A DNA stretch of 64,000 nt from Casuarius casuarius (taxonomy: Eukaryota > Chordata > Aves > Casuariiformes > Casuariidae): the NCBI GenBank assembly GCA_003342895.1, contig PTFA01000315.1:558001-622000 (forward strand). The letters run 5' to 3'. Positions 1-11,076 of this stretch are shown one piece after another (position 1 is the stretch's first letter; each line of letters starts with the position of its first letter). The position numbers were made by a program, and so were the translations under genes. The notes under the pieces are model-generated. The model saw only the letters and a program-made list of their open reading frames with translations. It had not been told where the DNA came from and did not search any database.

Positions 1-1085
1 GAGGAGCTAGTTATTCTGCAACTTTCTTTCTATTATTATTCTGCCCCTCAGTCTCTCTCATTATCACTTCCCTCTTTACACAGCCAGACACACTCCACCT
101 GATTCCCATGACAGCAAGATCCATATTATGTATCCAGAGGAGACTGTCGACAAGGCTTGAATTTTTTTAGTCTCTAAAAATATGAGCTTGTCACATTTCT
201 AGCTCCACTGGCATTAACTTTGAATTTTAAGAATCCTCTCACTTCTGTACACTTCTGCGAGGGACCATTTCACTACTTTCACAATGCAAAGGCCTTAGTT
301 AATTATGAGGATCATTTTTAAGAGCAAAACCAGCATTCATAAGGCACTTCTGGTATACTGCAGTCTGCTAACCATCTATCATACTTTGGATGTCATTTTC
401 TTCCTTTTAATGATTAATTGATGATTAATCATTAAAATTTGATTAATTAGTTGATTAATTAGTTTCAATAAAACTGTCATGAAAGCTCTTTCATAACTAA
501 CAGCTATGACTGACATTTTTAATGAGAATTATTTACTACTATAGTTCTAATTTTGTTGGCTCATAGTAGATGTCCAAGATTTTGGACAACTTGTATCCAC
601 TTCTCAGTGAAGGAGACATGTAGGATCAGGAATCATGATATTCTGAAATATCAGATAGATATTAGAATATCTATTTATTAGAATATCTTAGATAGATATT
701 CTAAAAGCAATAAAGAATACCTATACCAACCACCAGTTCTGGAACTTGGTTCTTAGTTCAACTTATAAATCCATTTCACTTTAAGAACTCATTCAAAACG
801 GAGCTCTAGTTAGAAAGTAAACTTGTTTCTTGCATTACTCTGTCTGTTCCACAAGTTCTCTGAAGAACTGTCACACATTGTCTACTCAAATCTTGTATGT
901 TTGCCTGCACAACATAGAGGAATTCAGGTGACTACAGCATGCCATACATAATGATTGGGAGCATAATTAGAGGCGGCACACTACAGGAACTGCAGCAACT
1001 GAAGAGGGCCTTCCAAAATTCTTAGGGCTTGTATGTGACAACTAGCAGACACAAATGAAGAATTGATAGGAAAATGGGTTCTGAC
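1..1085 (-). other. TFPI: TFPI intron after Kunitz-1 (left edge of window)
   Basis: No further TFPI exon is recognisable here; in mammals a short linker exon and then the Kunitz-2 exon follow. The sequence is AT-rich and holds two perfect inverted repeats (405-437 and 678-704). A very short linker exon could be missed by eye. Confidence 0.6.
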
Positions 1086-1286
1086 CTGTTACCACACATG
1101 TCTTCTGACATTCTTCCAGCGTTAGAAAGTTGTTCTCATTGCCGTGGCATCCACCATATTCAAATATTTCACACTCACGGCTTTTCAAGTTGAAATAATA
1201 GCGCATGTGGATTGCTTTGCATGGACCTTCATCTGCTTTCAGGGCACAAATTGAATGCCCCAGTTTCAGCGGTAGTAAAGCAGCAC
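1086..1286 (-). CDS. TFPI: TFPI, Kunitz-1 domain exon (complete exon of a partial gene)
   Basis: This exon encodes the first Kunitz inhibitor domain of tissue factor pathway inhibitor, a secreted regulator of coagulation; in the family this domain binds factor VIIa in the tissue-factor complex. Read on the minus strand, it supplies precursor residues 39-105. Cysteines fall at 52, 61, 77, 85, 98 and 102, giving the exact Kunitz spacing C-x8-C-x15-C-x7-C-x12-C-x3-C. The P1 residue is Lys62, as in mammalian TFPI-1, and the segments PLKLGHSICALKADEGPCKA and YGGCHGNENNF closely match the mammalian Kunitz-1 domain as I know it. The acceptor is CACAG before position 1286 and the donor is ACAG|GTCAGA at 1086/1085. 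Exon phase is 1-1 (201 nt). Kunitz-2, Kunitz-3 and the basic tail are not in the window and should lie further left. The TFPI identity is firm. TFPI2 is unlikely given the lysine P1 and the acidic N-terminus supplied by the upstream exon. Confidence 0.95.
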
Positions 1287-2859
1287 CTGTGATAAAGAGG
1301 AGAAGTAGCATAATTACTGTAAAATTAGTTTGCTTCACTGCACAGCCTAACTTCAAAATCAGGTTGCATGCCTTTTCTGTTTGAGAGGCATAGTATGATA
1401 TCTAGCCTGTAAAGTTGTGAACACCTTAAATATTGATGTAAAAAGAAAATTTTCAGCTTAATTTGAACACAGGTTCCATTCACTGAAAAGGAATGTGCAA
1501 TTGCAATTTACAAGGAAAACAGCTCATATTATACACTTCAAGCCCTCATCACACTCTCTGTAAATAGCTATGGATAGTGGCTTATTCACAGGAGCCAGTG
1601 AACAATTCTGAACAACACATACATTGAGAAAATCCTGGCAGCTCCCAAAGACAAAGTGACTACCCCTGCATAAAAAGGCAGAAAGAAGGCTCCTTGTGCT
1701 CTCTCCCATGCACATCTAATGATGAACATAGGCTCGAGTCTTGTAAATAGAGTGACATCTCACAGCAGACAACGCAGTGGCATGAACTATGCAAGACAGT
1801 CCTGCAGAGGGCACCATTCCCCTATCACCTTACACATTTATTGGCACTTAAACCTGCCTACTGCAACTGAAAGGCCATCATACTGGTTTGTTCTCTTTGT
1901 CTGCACTGTGCATGCATTAGAGCTTTCAAGAACTAAGAAGAACAAAACTAGAAAAGAAACTGTATCTTTTCCATTTGGGTCATTTCTGTGTCTTTCAATA
2001 TTATTTGCTCAGGGAATGCTTTGGAAAAATTGTCTCATTTTTTATGAAGATTATCACCAAAGTATTACTAGTGATAATCTGTCTATAAAACAAGTCTGTA
2101 ACTGATGATCCAGTTTGTGATACTGTTCCCTTATCAATATATGGATTAAGATCTTTTCCTGTTTTGTTTTTCCCTTAGGGGTTTTCAAAGCTTTAAAGCG
2201 CTCATATGTTTGCAATAGCAGCCAGAAGAACAGAGCTGAAATTCTCTCATTCCCGCAGAGCTGATCAGAACATTGGTGTCTCTCACTACGTATATACAAA
2301 GGTATCTATCAGTACCATTTGCAGTGGACCATGAAGGAGAAAAAGGAGGAATAAGGACAAGAATTAACATTGTTATTGCACATCTTCGTAGTACTAACCA
2401 GAATAAGTTCCCAGTCTTAATCAAAAGAATTGACAAAATCAGGCTTTAACACATGGAAAATCAGGCTTTACGGTGAAAAGAAAATTGACATAGCTACCAT
2501 ATATCTGCTTTCTGGATGTCTAATGCACAAAATTGGCTTTATTATATAATCTTTAAATGAAATGCACAGCTGAGGTAAATCCTCATAAATACTGAGGTCA
2601 ATGGAAATTTACTGATTTTATTCTATTTGTTCCATTTATAATTGTTACAACCTACAGGAAAGAAAGCATTTTCAGTACTAAAATCTTTTAACTCGTATTT
2701 AAATCCTTGAAAAATTAGCAACCTTTACTATAAAATTACCATCAACACAAAAACTGTAGCACATGATTAGATCTTCCATTTTTAAAATTTTGGTGTTAAG
2801 ATACAGATGAAGATGTCTAATTTCAAAAATTCACATTATATATTTAGCCCCTAAAATAG

Positions 2860-2900
2860 CTTGTGTCTCAGCTTCCTCATTAGTAAAATGATATTTATAG
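2860..2900 (+). repeat. MIR/CORE-SINE-like remnant
   Basis: The stretch TGTCTCAGCTTCCTCATTAG followed by TAAAATGATA closely resembles the MIR segment that reads tgcctcagtttcctcatctgtaaaatg. Only the conserved core is legible, and the ends are not defined. It lies in the TFPI intron between the signal and Kunitz-1 exons. Confidence 0.45.
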
Positions 2901-3731
2901 ATTTTGAACCTACGGAATTGGATTTGAAAATATTACTGAAGATTGTCCGATAAGAAACGTGGATGAATAAAAAGAAACACTTGTCCGAGACATCAGTTTA
3001 ACAGAGCTCAGCTGGCCAAAGATATTTCTGAATTTGGTTTCTTGCCAGCTTCCTTGTCTGGGTTTTCTTGAGTCTAAGAAAAATTAGGATTTTGAAATCA
3101 CAGAAGTTCTAGATTCCAAGTAGGAGCTCACAGGTCTAAGGTTCTCCAGTAGTTTTGGGAATCCTTTGGAAGGGACTTTAAAAGGCTAAGAAAATTGACA
3201 GGATGTTTCATTGCAAAATGAAACTTTGGAATTCCCCCCTTCAGTAATACGGAAAAAAAATGCCTTCAAAACATCAAAGTTTTCAGTAAATTGTGGAATA
3301 ACTCCTCAAATGATAAATCAAACATTTAGAGCTGCACAGAAATTGATCTAACTCAAATGGGGGTGGGTAAGGGTTGGCCAAATAGTGAGATGGGATCAAA
3401 TTATTTTCTTAGAACACAAGAAAACTTATCTCCAAAATGCCCTGTGTCAGTGACCCAGTTCAGTCTAGAAGAAAGAGGCTGTGAAAACTTAGTAGGTTTC
3501 CTAACTACTGGAATTTCAGACATGGGGTTATGTCAGCTCATTTTGCTTGCTACATCATGCTGCACCAATGTTGCAGGCTATCAAAACAGAAATAGTGTGT
3601 GTGCAGAGTTGTGAAACTACCCAAAGACGATGAAGTAATAGCTTAGTAGAGTTTCTCTTGGAAACTTTCTAGTCTCAGCTTCTAGCCTATTTCCCATCAA
3701 ACCCACAGAACCAAATCATTGTTTTCCTTAC

Positions 3732-3800
3732 CTCCTAAGGCCTTGGCTTTGCAGTCAGAGTGAGTGACACCAGAACCACTGTGAAATGTACTGACTTCTG
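3732..3800 (-). other. Candidate in-frame cassette exon of TFPI between signal exon and Kunitz-1
   Basis: This 69-nt minus-strand segment is bounded by an acceptor (TTTGCAG before 3800) and a strong donor (GGAG|GTAAGG at 3732/3731). It begins with two bases and ends with one base around 22 full codons. That fits phase 1 on both sides, exactly what the flanking TFPI exons require. In that frame it has no stop, while both other frames contain one. The predicted insert is about 23 residues, rich in Ser, Thr, Gly and His, with one cysteine (THSDCKAKALG). The acceptor reads GCAGCAG, a tandem NAGNAG site that could add or drop one residue. Mammalian TFPI has no counterpart that I know of, and direct splicing already gives the expected linker length, so this would be an alternative exon. 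Only transcript evidence can decide. Confidence 0.35.
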
Positions 3801-4329
3801 CTGCAAATGTAATGACTTTTGGCAATCTATGAAATGGTAGAGACATTTATTTTCTTAGGAGTGCTAGTAAATTACGATACTTCGACTAAAATCTGTACCC
3901 TATGAAACCCCCAGGGACCAAGCCCTCTCCCTTTGAACAATACCAAGGGACTGTAAAGAAAGTAATCTCAAAGGGATTCAAGGGAACTGAATCTTTCTTG
4001 CACCTGGGAACAGTGACAGAATTCTTCCCCATTATTTTACACCCGGGAACACTTAACTCATGCAGGTAGATATAAAATTAGCTTTGTTTCTTGGATTGGA
4101 GCAGCAGACGAGAAAGCAAGCATGAGTGTTTGGCTAGATCTGCACAGACACAAATCCGCATATCTCTATTTTATACCTGGAATTTATCTTGAGAAAACTA
4201 ATTCTCAGTGCAAGGTCTCCTCCTCTGCTCTTGAACACTGGGACAAATTGTTCCTACTACATTTTAGGTCCTGCATGAAGTGCACAGGATATGACATTTA
4301 GAGAAGTTGACTATTAGGAAGGTCAGTTC

Positions 4330-4960
4330 ATCTTCTTCAGTAGAACATGGAAATCTAAAACTGGAAGGAATTATAACGAAGTATCTGGTCCAAGCTTGGC
4401 ATTTTTCTATAGGATAGATACATTGAGACTTTTTCTGACAGATGTCCAAATTGTTCTTAAAATCCTCCAGTGGAGTAAAATTCCCAACAACCTGAGGCGG
4501 CCAGTTCCAGGATTTCATTATCCTTCTCACAAAATAGGCTTTTTTCAAAATATACAGCCTACATATTACTTTACTGCAAATTTAATTATTTCAGCATTCC
4601 TTCACTGCACAGGAAGAATAATTTAAAACCATCCAGTCGCTTTCTTACTTTTGAAAGAATTTTGTCTCCTCTTAGTTATCTCTGTACTAAATAAACTTCC
4701 TTCTTCCATTCTTTTTTCATTGGCCTTGCTACGCTCTTTTGGATCTTTTCCAGTTAGTTTAGATTATTTTAAGTGTGCTGCCCTAACATAATACTCTACC
4801 CAAGGCCTAACTAGTGCCAAATAGACTGGAATAATTATCCTGTGTTTTTCTTAATACATCAAGGAATTACTTGCCTTTGTTACGACATCACACTTTCTTT
4901 GTAATGCACTGTAACCTTCACTTGCTTTTGAGCAAGTATAACCTTGTTACACAGGTGCTT
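4330..4960 (-). mobile_element. Old CR1-clade LINE fragment (3' end)
   Basis: On the minus strand the segment follows the layout of the CR1/L3-type 3' end. It reads from a 'ggcactagttaggcc' stretch, through 'aactggaaaagatccaaaag' and 'tggaactggccgcctcaggt', to 'ctggaggattttaagaacaa' and finally 'ggaccagatacttcgttata' near the low-coordinate end. These correspond to the well-known CR1 passages on sharing an audience of one founder (lead-to-tail order preserved) for the reverse-transcriptase end and the 3' untranslated end. The copy is heavily diverged, 5' truncated and carries no intact reading frame. CR1-clade elements of this age are typical of sauropsid genomes. Confidence 0.75.
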
Positions 4961-7900
4961 AGCCAGTTATTTTCTACTTTATATTTTTGAATGCATTGAT
5001 TCTCCTTCTGAAGTATAATAGCACTTAGCATTTGTCATTTTATAAAGAAAATGAATTTAGGCTTCTACACTGTATCCTGCCCTATTGGATTTATACTAGG
5101 CACCCAATCCAAGAAAACTTTTTAAAAGGCTGTAAAATTATATGACTGTACTACCCTTAACCAAGAATATGCAGTGTGTTTTACTAGACATACATTAAGA
5201 GATGGTTACAGCTGATGGTCACCATCACTCAAAGGTCATTACATACCATAATAAAAACAAAACAAAAAGACCCCAGAAAGTTTATAATTTAAAGCCTTTA
5301 CTGGGACAGGTACATGGTAGGCTGACATGACAGAAGATATGGAGTGTCAGCTGCTCTGCCGTAACTCTCTTTACAGCCATAGTTTGTGGTAAGTGCAAAG
5401 TACTGCTGATGAAATGGCTCAAAATGAGCATGGGTGTAGTGCAGACATTTATGTCACTACCTTCTTCCTCCATTCCTTCAGTGTTCCTGCTTTTGGCAAC
5501 TGTCAGAGACAGGATACCGGCTAAGACAGCTCCAACACAGCACAGCCATTCCTAAATTTATGTTACTCACATTGCAATTTTTGCAGCTCAAGACATACGT
5601 GTTTAACACATCAACAGTTACTGTTAACTGACATGCAGTGACTTCAGTGTGAAACCTCTAATAATCTGTAGCTAGTCACACTGCAGCCCTGGGCACATGA
5701 AACTTAGATGATAAATGCCAAATCCTGCTACTACTTTACTAATAAGCAATATAGTATTACAAAACCGTAAGTGGTGAATAACATCTCACAGGAGCACTGA
5801 TAGTTTTCTTCCAATTCTCTTACCTTAGTATAAGTAAAAACAGTACTTTTTTTCTCCACAGACATAATCAATGAGTTTAATGACTTTCAGAATCTAAGGA
5901 TAATCTGCAGGGCTGCAGGTTAAAAATAAATTTCAATTAGAAAGAGAACTGATTTCTGTATTATACCTATACACAATAAATATGAAAGACAACAGCATTA
6001 TTGCAGTTGCTTTTCAGAACAAAATATAAAAATTGAAATAGAATTAAACTTGTTCTACACTGAAACTCTGATATTACTGAGTTTTATGTAGAACACTTTC
6101 TGTTATGTTTGCTTAGGTTACAGGGTCTCATCCTTATATATGTTTCTGTGGCTATCCTTAATTTTAAAGATAGGCTGTCATCTTTCCAGGCTTTCTTGTA
6201 AATGTCTCTCTTTGATAAGTGATATCAAAACTAAGCACCTTGTCACTCAAGAATAACTCTTTTTTCTCTCTCCATCTTTGTCAGTTTAATTTGACAGCTT
6301 CCCACCCACACACTGTACAGTGCTTTTCCTACCCATGTGTTTCCTACCCTTTCTTTAAGCAGTCACATTAATTCTCGATAAACTTTCACATTAGAATAAA
6401 ACGCTCATTTAGCGTGCTCTGAGTCATTTTCTTTAGGCTTTGGAACATCAGCTACAGGGCTCCCAACCACAAGTGGTATTATTGAACAGTATACATAAAT
6501 CAGTTATTTTTGTATGTTTTAATTTTGTTATTATTGTAATTGATTACTGGAGAAATGACAATGTTATTGCCAGAACAGAGAACACATTGAGAATCCTTTT
6601 TACCCTGTTGCTTGCAACCTTAACTATTACTGTAATTTAAATATTAATACACACACACATAAAAAAGCCCTTATATAGCACTTGTACTCAGTGTGATCAT
6701 AAAGTATGACATTACAGATAATGAATGCACACAGCTTATGTTATATATATATATTTTTTTACTGTATAGAATTCTGGGGTGAAATGTTTCAATACTATAC
6801 AACTGTTTAGGTCAGAAAATAAATGCTATCACTCAAACTGCAGCTTATGAGATTTCTGCAGTTAAATTCAGTGGAACCAGAATTTCACTCCTAAGGAACC
6901 ATAGGAGAAATTTTAATTAGCAACAACCTAATCCTTATATAGAAATATAATCAGAATACTGTGAAAATAAATTTTTCCAAACACTTCAATTGAACCTTTA
7001 GTAGTCACAAAAACTGCCTTCATTTAAATTCTCAGCATCACATTTGACTGTTTTCTAGTTTGTACCCAAATGTTCAGAACTGTTCCTCATACTAAACTAA
7101 ATTAGTTACTGGTTGCATAATCTTAAATGACTGGTTGTGAAATAATTAAATACCTGAGAAAAGAATTATTTGAAAAGACATTGAGATGTTTTCTTACTGT
7201 ATTTGTTTATAAACAAAGTAAATACATAGGGGGGAAAAAAGTGAAGATTAATCCAGCAGATTGTAATAATGAAACTAGAATCCTAACTCGCTCTGGTGAA
7301 GACGTGTTATTTTAACAAACAAGAGAATTTGGCCTTCATGAACTGCTAGCTGGGGCTGAGTTTTTTTTAAAACAGAGTTGCATAAGTAGAGCAAAGATAA
7401 ATATAATATTGCCTTCACAGAAGAAGAGAATTTATGTGCTTCAGGGTTAAAGAGAAGCAAATTTCTTCTCTATGAAACAGTCCAGTTACACAAGGATGCT
7501 AAGTATATGCTTAATGCAGAATGGCTCACATTTTTTAAGCTGTGAGGACTAAGTCCTACAGCACTGGCTTCATTTGTAGTATAGCCACGATTGTGCAGAA
7601 TTAGTATTTTTGTCTAAAGGAACACTCCTGCAAAGGACTGATAGAGAGAAATAACCTGTCTGGAAATTGGACGAGATATGGGCAGATAAAGAGTGCCAAC
7701 ATGAAAAGCTTCCCTTAAGTTCCATTCCTAGTTGGGCTTCTAAATCAGACTGCCAAATGGGAGAAGTATCTACCGCATAGTTCTCTGCAACTTAAGGAAC
7801 AGATCACTATTTTAAAGAATTTTCTCAAAGGAAAGAAAATTTTAATAATGTCCCAAGAGTGTATTTTCCTTTTATGTACTTTCTTAAAATTGTTTGGCAT

Positions 7901-8206
7901 GAAATTAAAATATCTTTCACAATGACATCCAGTATAGAAATTTGACTCAGCTTACTTTATTTTGATGAAGTGAAGGTAAACAATGGCCTTACAGTGGTAA
8001 GGACCAGAGGACCTCCCCAGTCCTAGTAGACACTTCTGACAATATTTTTCTTAACAAGAATGTCTTTTTAACTAGTGAGTTTTTACTTATCCATCAATAC
8101 CAAATCACTTCTTCAAGGCCCTGAACAACATCTAGGGCAATCTATAAATGCATCATCATGAGAAGAAAATTTGCTAAGCAACTGTGACTCAGAGACTCTC
8201 ATGTGA

Positions 8207-8231
8207 CTCTCTTGTGACTCTCACAAGAGAG
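8207..8231. repeat. Perfect hairpin within a GTGACTC tandem
   Basis: An 11-bp arm CTCTCTTGTGA, a 3-nt loop CTC and the exact complement TCACAAGAGAG form a hairpin. It sits at the end of a short run of degenerate GTGACTCT repeats starting near 8184, about 0.4 kb downstream (in the transcript sense) of the TFPI signal-peptide exon. Confidence 0.6.
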
Positions 8232-8664
8232 TAACATCACCCTACAACCATATTCAGCAAGTTTCTCCTCCATTTGCATAGGGAATTAAAACCTGAATTT
8301 ACCAGCTCCTGGATCTTTTCGCCAAAACTGAAGCTTTACATGGATCCTAAAGCAGAGCTTTAAGGGGATAATCTTGGTATACAACGCAATGTTTGGTTGA
8401 AATCAAAAGTTCCAAAACCTATGGGAAACAGAAGCGTCTATAGAGGGCACACAATTTTGCTAGAGCTTAATACCAGACTGACCACATCCCTGTTACGACA
8501 ATGGCCCAGAGGATTTTTAGCACTGTTGCTTGCTTAGTTCCACTTCCAGCAATTTCCCCCCGCCAAAATTCTCAAGTATAGAATTACATCTAGAGTGCAT
8601 TTTGACATAGTGTCTTTTGTTTTGTTTGAGATAGTTTTCTATGTCATGTTTTGTAAATTCTTAC

Positions 8665-8784
8665 CTGGAACGTCCTCCTCTGTGCTATCATCTGAGTCAG
8701 CAGCTGCATGCCCGATGATACAGATGAACAGGAAGATAAAGGTTAAAGATAAGGAACATCCCCTCTTTCTTTCTTTCATCTTTC
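8665..8784 (-). CDS. TFPI: TFPI, start codon, signal peptide and acidic N-terminus exon
   Basis: First coding exon of TFPI. The minus-strand acceptor TTATTCAG precedes 8784, followed by five untranslated bases (GAAAG) and ATG at 8779-8777. It encodes 38 residues plus one base. A basic start (MKERKRG) is followed by a hydrophobic core (about residues 9-23) and a small-residue cleavage site around HAAA|D, then an acidic stretch DSDDSTEEDV. Mature mammalian TFPI also begins with an acidic stretch (DSEEDEE). The donor is CCAG|GTAAGA at 8665/8664. The exon ends in phase 1, and the Kunitz-1 exon begins with two bases that complete a Gly codon, so the joined protein reads DVPGAALLPLKLG. With this direct joining the acidic linker length is about that of mammals. 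The short 5' untranslated piece implies at least one more non-coding exon upstream. Confidence 0.92.
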
Positions 8785-11052
8785 CTGAATAACACATAAA
8801 TGACAATGTACAGTTAAATTCCTCAAGTGCTGTGCAAAAGTTATTAGCAATGTAGTACATAGATACATGGGTAAATATATAAATTGGGAGCTTTGGAAAT
8901 AATGTGGGTTACATGAGTATAATTCCATCGCAAGCACAATGAAAAACAGGATGAGATTTTTAGTTGTGTTCAGATGACTACAATTCCGCTTTCCATCCTC
9001 CGAATGTGATATATCTTTGGCTATGAAGTTAGAGGTAAATCATAGCTGTGGTATCTGAGAAAATATGCAAGCATGAGCAAAACTCTAGGAAGCAAGGATG
9101 TCTCAGAAAGGTGGAACAGACACACAGAAGGATTAACAAATTTGTCACAGCCACTCAGAAATTGTGCCAGAGCCAGAAGTTGCAGTCATATCTTCAACCC
9201 CAAAGCAGAGCCTTAACCAGAATTTTCATTGCTCTCCTCATAACAACTTTTTTTCCCTCCTGCATATTCTGTTTTCCCAACTTGCAGCATCTGTAGTATA
9301 AAATAAACGTACTCTTAAAAAAAAGCCTGTGTGAAATTATAGACCAGATCGTGAGTAGCAGCAATTACTTGGACAATTATTTACGGACAATTCCCTTTAA
9401 AAGTGTTTACTATTTCTTGTGGTGAAAAACACTGATGGATGTCCCCTCCACACAAGAAACTGAATTTGGGGATCAAGGGAATTGTTATTTTAACAGGAAA
9501 ATAGGAGAGCACTAAGTTTTTCATCATGATGCTTTCCTGTCAAACTAAACAAAAGAATACATCTTTCATATCTTTAAACTTAATCCATACATTGATACAT
9601 AAAATTCTTCATCCACATACAGTTTGGCAAACTTCAATAATGCAGATCACATTTTGTGCTAGAAGTCGTCATTTCTAAACAAACTTTCCCAAACTTTATC
9701 TTTTATTTCTAAAAAAAATTCTGAAAGTGTTGCTTTCTAGTTGGCCTGTAATAACTGCTCTTTAAATAAAAAATTGGTTCAAATTTTGAAGCATACAAAG
9801 TGAGAAAACATGCAACAACCACAGTCACTCATTTTCAGGCATTTTTCAAAGAAAAAGCAGTAGTGTCTTTATTCGTTTTTCTAGACTAGAACTACAATTC
9901 TTATGATTGAATGCTACATACGTATACTAGTTAACATATTAAAACTTAACCTAATAAGATATTATTTTTCCCCTTTCCCTGGTAACAATTTTCTAGTAAT
10001 CTGTTTACTCCATCTAAAGTGAATAATCCATAAATAGTTTTTCCACAACCTCTGTACTAGAGGACTTACTAATGGGCCACTTAGCTGGCCAAAGGATATC
10101 TCTACAAGATCTCTAAAAACCAAAGAACGAAGCCATGTCATTGTGCTACGGACTGAATCACCAATTATCAGTTCACTTTTACATGCCAGTCATCTAGATT
10201 TAATTACATTTACTAATGCCACCGACTGCCTTTACTTGTGTACTCCACCCAGTCATTTGCCTTGCTTTTTGTCAGTCTGTCTGAAAGTCATTTATTGATA
10301 TCTGATAATTATATGCGATAATTAATTATTTTCCTATTACAGCCAGGAGTCTTCACTGAAACCCTCATTGCTCTCCACTAGGTACTTCTGAGTTCTTGAT
10401 CGTGACATTAGCAGTAGCGCGCGCTCTCTTCAGGAGATTCTGAGTGTTTCTTGTCATTACTCAGGTAATCATCAGTTTTCCAGTCAACCAAAGAGCAGAG
10501 ATTCCTTTTCCATTCTGAGCTAAGTACATACTACAACTTAAACTGAAAGGAAAGCAACCATCCAAGAGCAAGTGTAACGACCAGCCTCGACATTACTCCT
10601 ATAGTTTCAGGAATTTTGTCCTGAATGATCAGCTTATGTGGCTGGCTGGAGTTTAATGCCAGAAGATCCACAGAAATGGATCTGTTTATATTTACTGCAC
10701 AGTAAAATAGTGTCTTATACTTCAGTCACTAGAAATAAATTGCATAAGTAATAAGCAAAATTTTTAACATACTGAAATAATGCAATATAAGAGCATAACT
10801 CAAACTCTAAATAAAACAAAAGAATCTTAAGAAAGGATAATTTTATTGACCCTATTGCTGTCGGAGAGTGAATAAAGGTAACGATCTTCCTTTTCAGCTT
10901 CCGTAGTCCATTCTGTCATTTCCAGAAACAGGACATATCTTAGGCATTTTGGCCTAGTAGCAAATTTTCTTCCATGCACAGCTTTGTGGTTCAAGCTCTT
11001 GGAAGATTTTTGTTTGTTTGTTTATTCTACGGTTAGAGAAACAGTTACTCAC
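8785..11052 (-). other. Intron upstream of the TFPI start exon
   Basis: AT-rich non-coding sequence leading from the possible microexon at 11053-11076 to the TFPI start exon. I see no coding segment, no RNA gene and no recognisable mobile element. A short GCGCGC run lies near 10418. Confidence 0.5.
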
Positions 11053-11076
11053 CACCTGATAAGTAGTCTGGCCGTG
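11053..11076 (-). other. Candidate 24-nt microexon upstream of TFPI
   Basis: On the minus strand a strong acceptor (polypyrimidine TTTGTTTCTCTTCTACAG) precedes C at 11076. After 24 nt comes GTG|GTGAGT, a strong donor at 11053/11052; an alternative donor (CAG|GTGGTG) three bases earlier would give 21 nt. The position, about 2.3 kb upstream of the TFPI start exon and on the same strand, suits a 5' untranslated exon. The 24 bases are also open as eight codons. Closely paired good acceptors and donors do occur by chance in 64 kb, so this is a candidate only. Confidence 0.35.

Noticed and set aside
1..1085. Search for the TFPI linker and Kunitz-2 exons left of Kunitz-1
   Set aside because: No segment with the Kunitz cysteine pattern was found; these exons must lie outside the window.
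4264..4548. 94-codon minus-strand open frame
   Set aside because: Lies mostly within the decayed CR1-clade LINE 3' end and is not a gene.
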